Shown here piece by piece: positions 4,219 to 5,119 of a stretch of DNA of 5,119 nt. Location: assembly GCA_022561415.1 (NCBI GenBank), contig JADFRH010000127.1, positions 1,897-7,015 of the forward strand, in the 5' to 3' direction. The position numbers were made by a program, and so were the translations under genes. This DNA is from Planctomycetota bacterium. GTDB lineage: Bacteria > Planctomycetota > Phycisphaerae > UBA1845. The notes beneath the pieces were generated by a model. That model made no database searches. It was given only the letters and a program-made list of their open reading frames with translations, and was not told the origin of the DNA. Position 1 is the stretch's first letter; every line of letters begins with the position of its first letter.

Positions 4219-5119
4219 CTATTGGGGCGTTGGCGCGCCGCCCGCGCGAAAACCAGCGATCCGCATCAGGTGCTCGTGATACGGCTCGGCGATCTCCTCC
4301 ACCGAGTGGGAAAAGTAGGTCCGAAAAGCACTTTGGGCGGCGCTCTCTTTCCATCCACCCTCCTCGGTGAGCCGGGCCGCACTGGAGCGAACGTGGAATG
4401 ATCCGTCGGCGATGTGGTCCAGCATGAGCTGAAGCCCGACCGCGTGGCGCCCGTCGGCGCCGTGCTTGAGAAAGGTCACCAGCGCCCAGACCTGCGCGTA
4501 GTAGACCTGTGCAACGCCGCTGTGACCGTGCGTGATGACCTCCCCGGCGTTGGTATCGATGATCTCGCTCAGGGGCAGAAGCCGATCGAGCTTAAGCGCA
4601 TCGCGCAGGCTGTTGATGCGAAACGTGTTGTGTCGAGGCGTGAACCTGGGGGCGGAACCCGCGAAATCAACGGCTTCGTGGTAGCAAGCGAGCCCCTCGT
4701 TGAGCCAGGCCGGGATCGGTGTTGTGAGCCGCGCCCCGACGAATTGATGCCAGCCCTCGTGCGCCAGTGTTGCCAGCGCAGCGGCGCGGGTTGCGTAGAA
4801 CGAGACCGATTGGTCACCCTCGGTGAATCCGCCGGCCCGGATACGCGAGTAGACTTTGTATCGCGCCGGGAAACGGCGCCGGGTGAAGCGCATCCACTCA
4901 GATCGCGAGCCGAAGATATAGGTGGTCAAGCGGGTGTCGACATCCACGGTGCCCGGCAGCGTCGCTTCGTACTGTTCGTAGGCGGCTTCCAGGAAAGCGG
5001 GAAGCGCCGCCTCGAATTCCGCGTCGCGAACCGTGCTGACAATATCGAAGTGTTCGGTCGTGAGCTTCCGCCCGGTAAGCCCCTCTCCGGACCACTCCTC
5101 GACGGAAACCGCCACAGTG
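4219..5119 (-). CDS. Putative HExxH zinc metallopeptidase, DUF1570-like (5' partial at window edge)
   Basis: At least 298 residues are visible, and the frame stays open to the window edge. The GTG at 5115 is therefore probably internal, and a secretion signal is likely to lie outside the window. The core is LAHEGWHQFV (residues 117-126 counted from that GTG), a HExxH zinc motif with H119, E120 and H123. WLNEGLACYHE follows (137-147), where E140 is the probable third ligand, as in gluzincins. The arrangement (a segment like TEHFDIVST near the start, about 95 residues, HExxH, then WLxEGLA) resembles the DUF1570 and peptidase-MA-like families. The C-terminal half is helical, with YYAQVWALVTFLKHG (205-219). 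A role as an envelope or secreted peptidase is inferred; the substrate is unknown. No operon partner is clear. The lipoprotein gene downstream is co-directional, 188 nt away, with a palindromic element between. Confidence 0.82.
   Translation of the reverse strand, partial: TVAVSVEEWSGEGLTGRKLTTEHFDIVSTVRDAEFEAALPAFLEAAYEQYEATLPGTVDVDTRLTTYIFGSRSEWMRFTRRRFPARYKVYSRIRAGGFTEGDQSVSFYATRAAALATLAHEGWHQFVGARLTTPIPAWLNEGLACYHEAVDFAGSAPRFTPRHNTFRINSLRDALKLDRLLPLSEIIDTNAGEVITHGHSGVAQVYYAQVWALVTFLKHGADGRHAVGLQLMLDHIADGSFHVRSSAARLTEEGGWKESAAQSAFRTYFSHSVEEIAEPYHEHLMRIAGFRAGGAPTPQ

Overview
The window is about 5.1 kb of GC-rich bacterial DNA that is almost entirely coding. It holds four forward-strand genes (the first cut by the left edge) followed by two reverse-strand genes (the last cut by the right edge). 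No rRNA, tRNA, CRISPR array, transposase or phage gene is visible. An HtrA-like protein with GNYGGP in place of GNSGGP, a zinc-peptidase-like protein resembling the DUF1570 family and a small PEGA-like lipoprotein fit a Gram-negative-type bacterium. My tentative guess is Planctomycetota or a relative, based on family resemblance only.

Layout. 1-544 (+) is the C-terminal part of a trypsin-fold/PDZ protein whose nucleophile serine is replaced by tyrosine. 545-707 is a gene-free gap that becomes strikingly AT-rich after about 615. It holds a good sigma-70-type promoter (TTGACA / TATATT) overlaid by two perfect inverted repeats whose centres are 21 bp apart. 708-1190 (+) is an Lrp/AsnC-family regulator. 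1183-2259 (+) is a ten-helix EamA/DMT transporter whose GTG start overlaps the regulator's stop. 2283-3443 (+) is a PLP-dependent trans-sulfuration-family enzyme. These three genes are close enough to be one operon. A plausible reading is that an amino-acid-responsive regulator controls an efflux pump and an enzyme acting on methionine, cysteine, homocysteine or cystathionine, with autoregulation at the inverted repeats.

3444-3634 is the convergent gap, with a CTTG-tetraloop hairpin and the first copy of an unusual palindromic element. 3635-4030 (-) is the small lipoprotein. 4031-4218 holds the second copy of the element. 4219-5119 (-) is a putative HExxH metallopeptidase that continues beyond the window.

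The least explained structure is the pair of direct-oriented elements at 3493-3577 and 4103-4180. Each is a 13-nt loop flanked by three tandem GAATTAC-type heptamers on the left and three or four GTAATTC-type heptamers on the right, followed by a conserved 23-nt flank. They bracket the lipoprotein gene, and each lies a short distance downstream of a reverse-strand stop codon.
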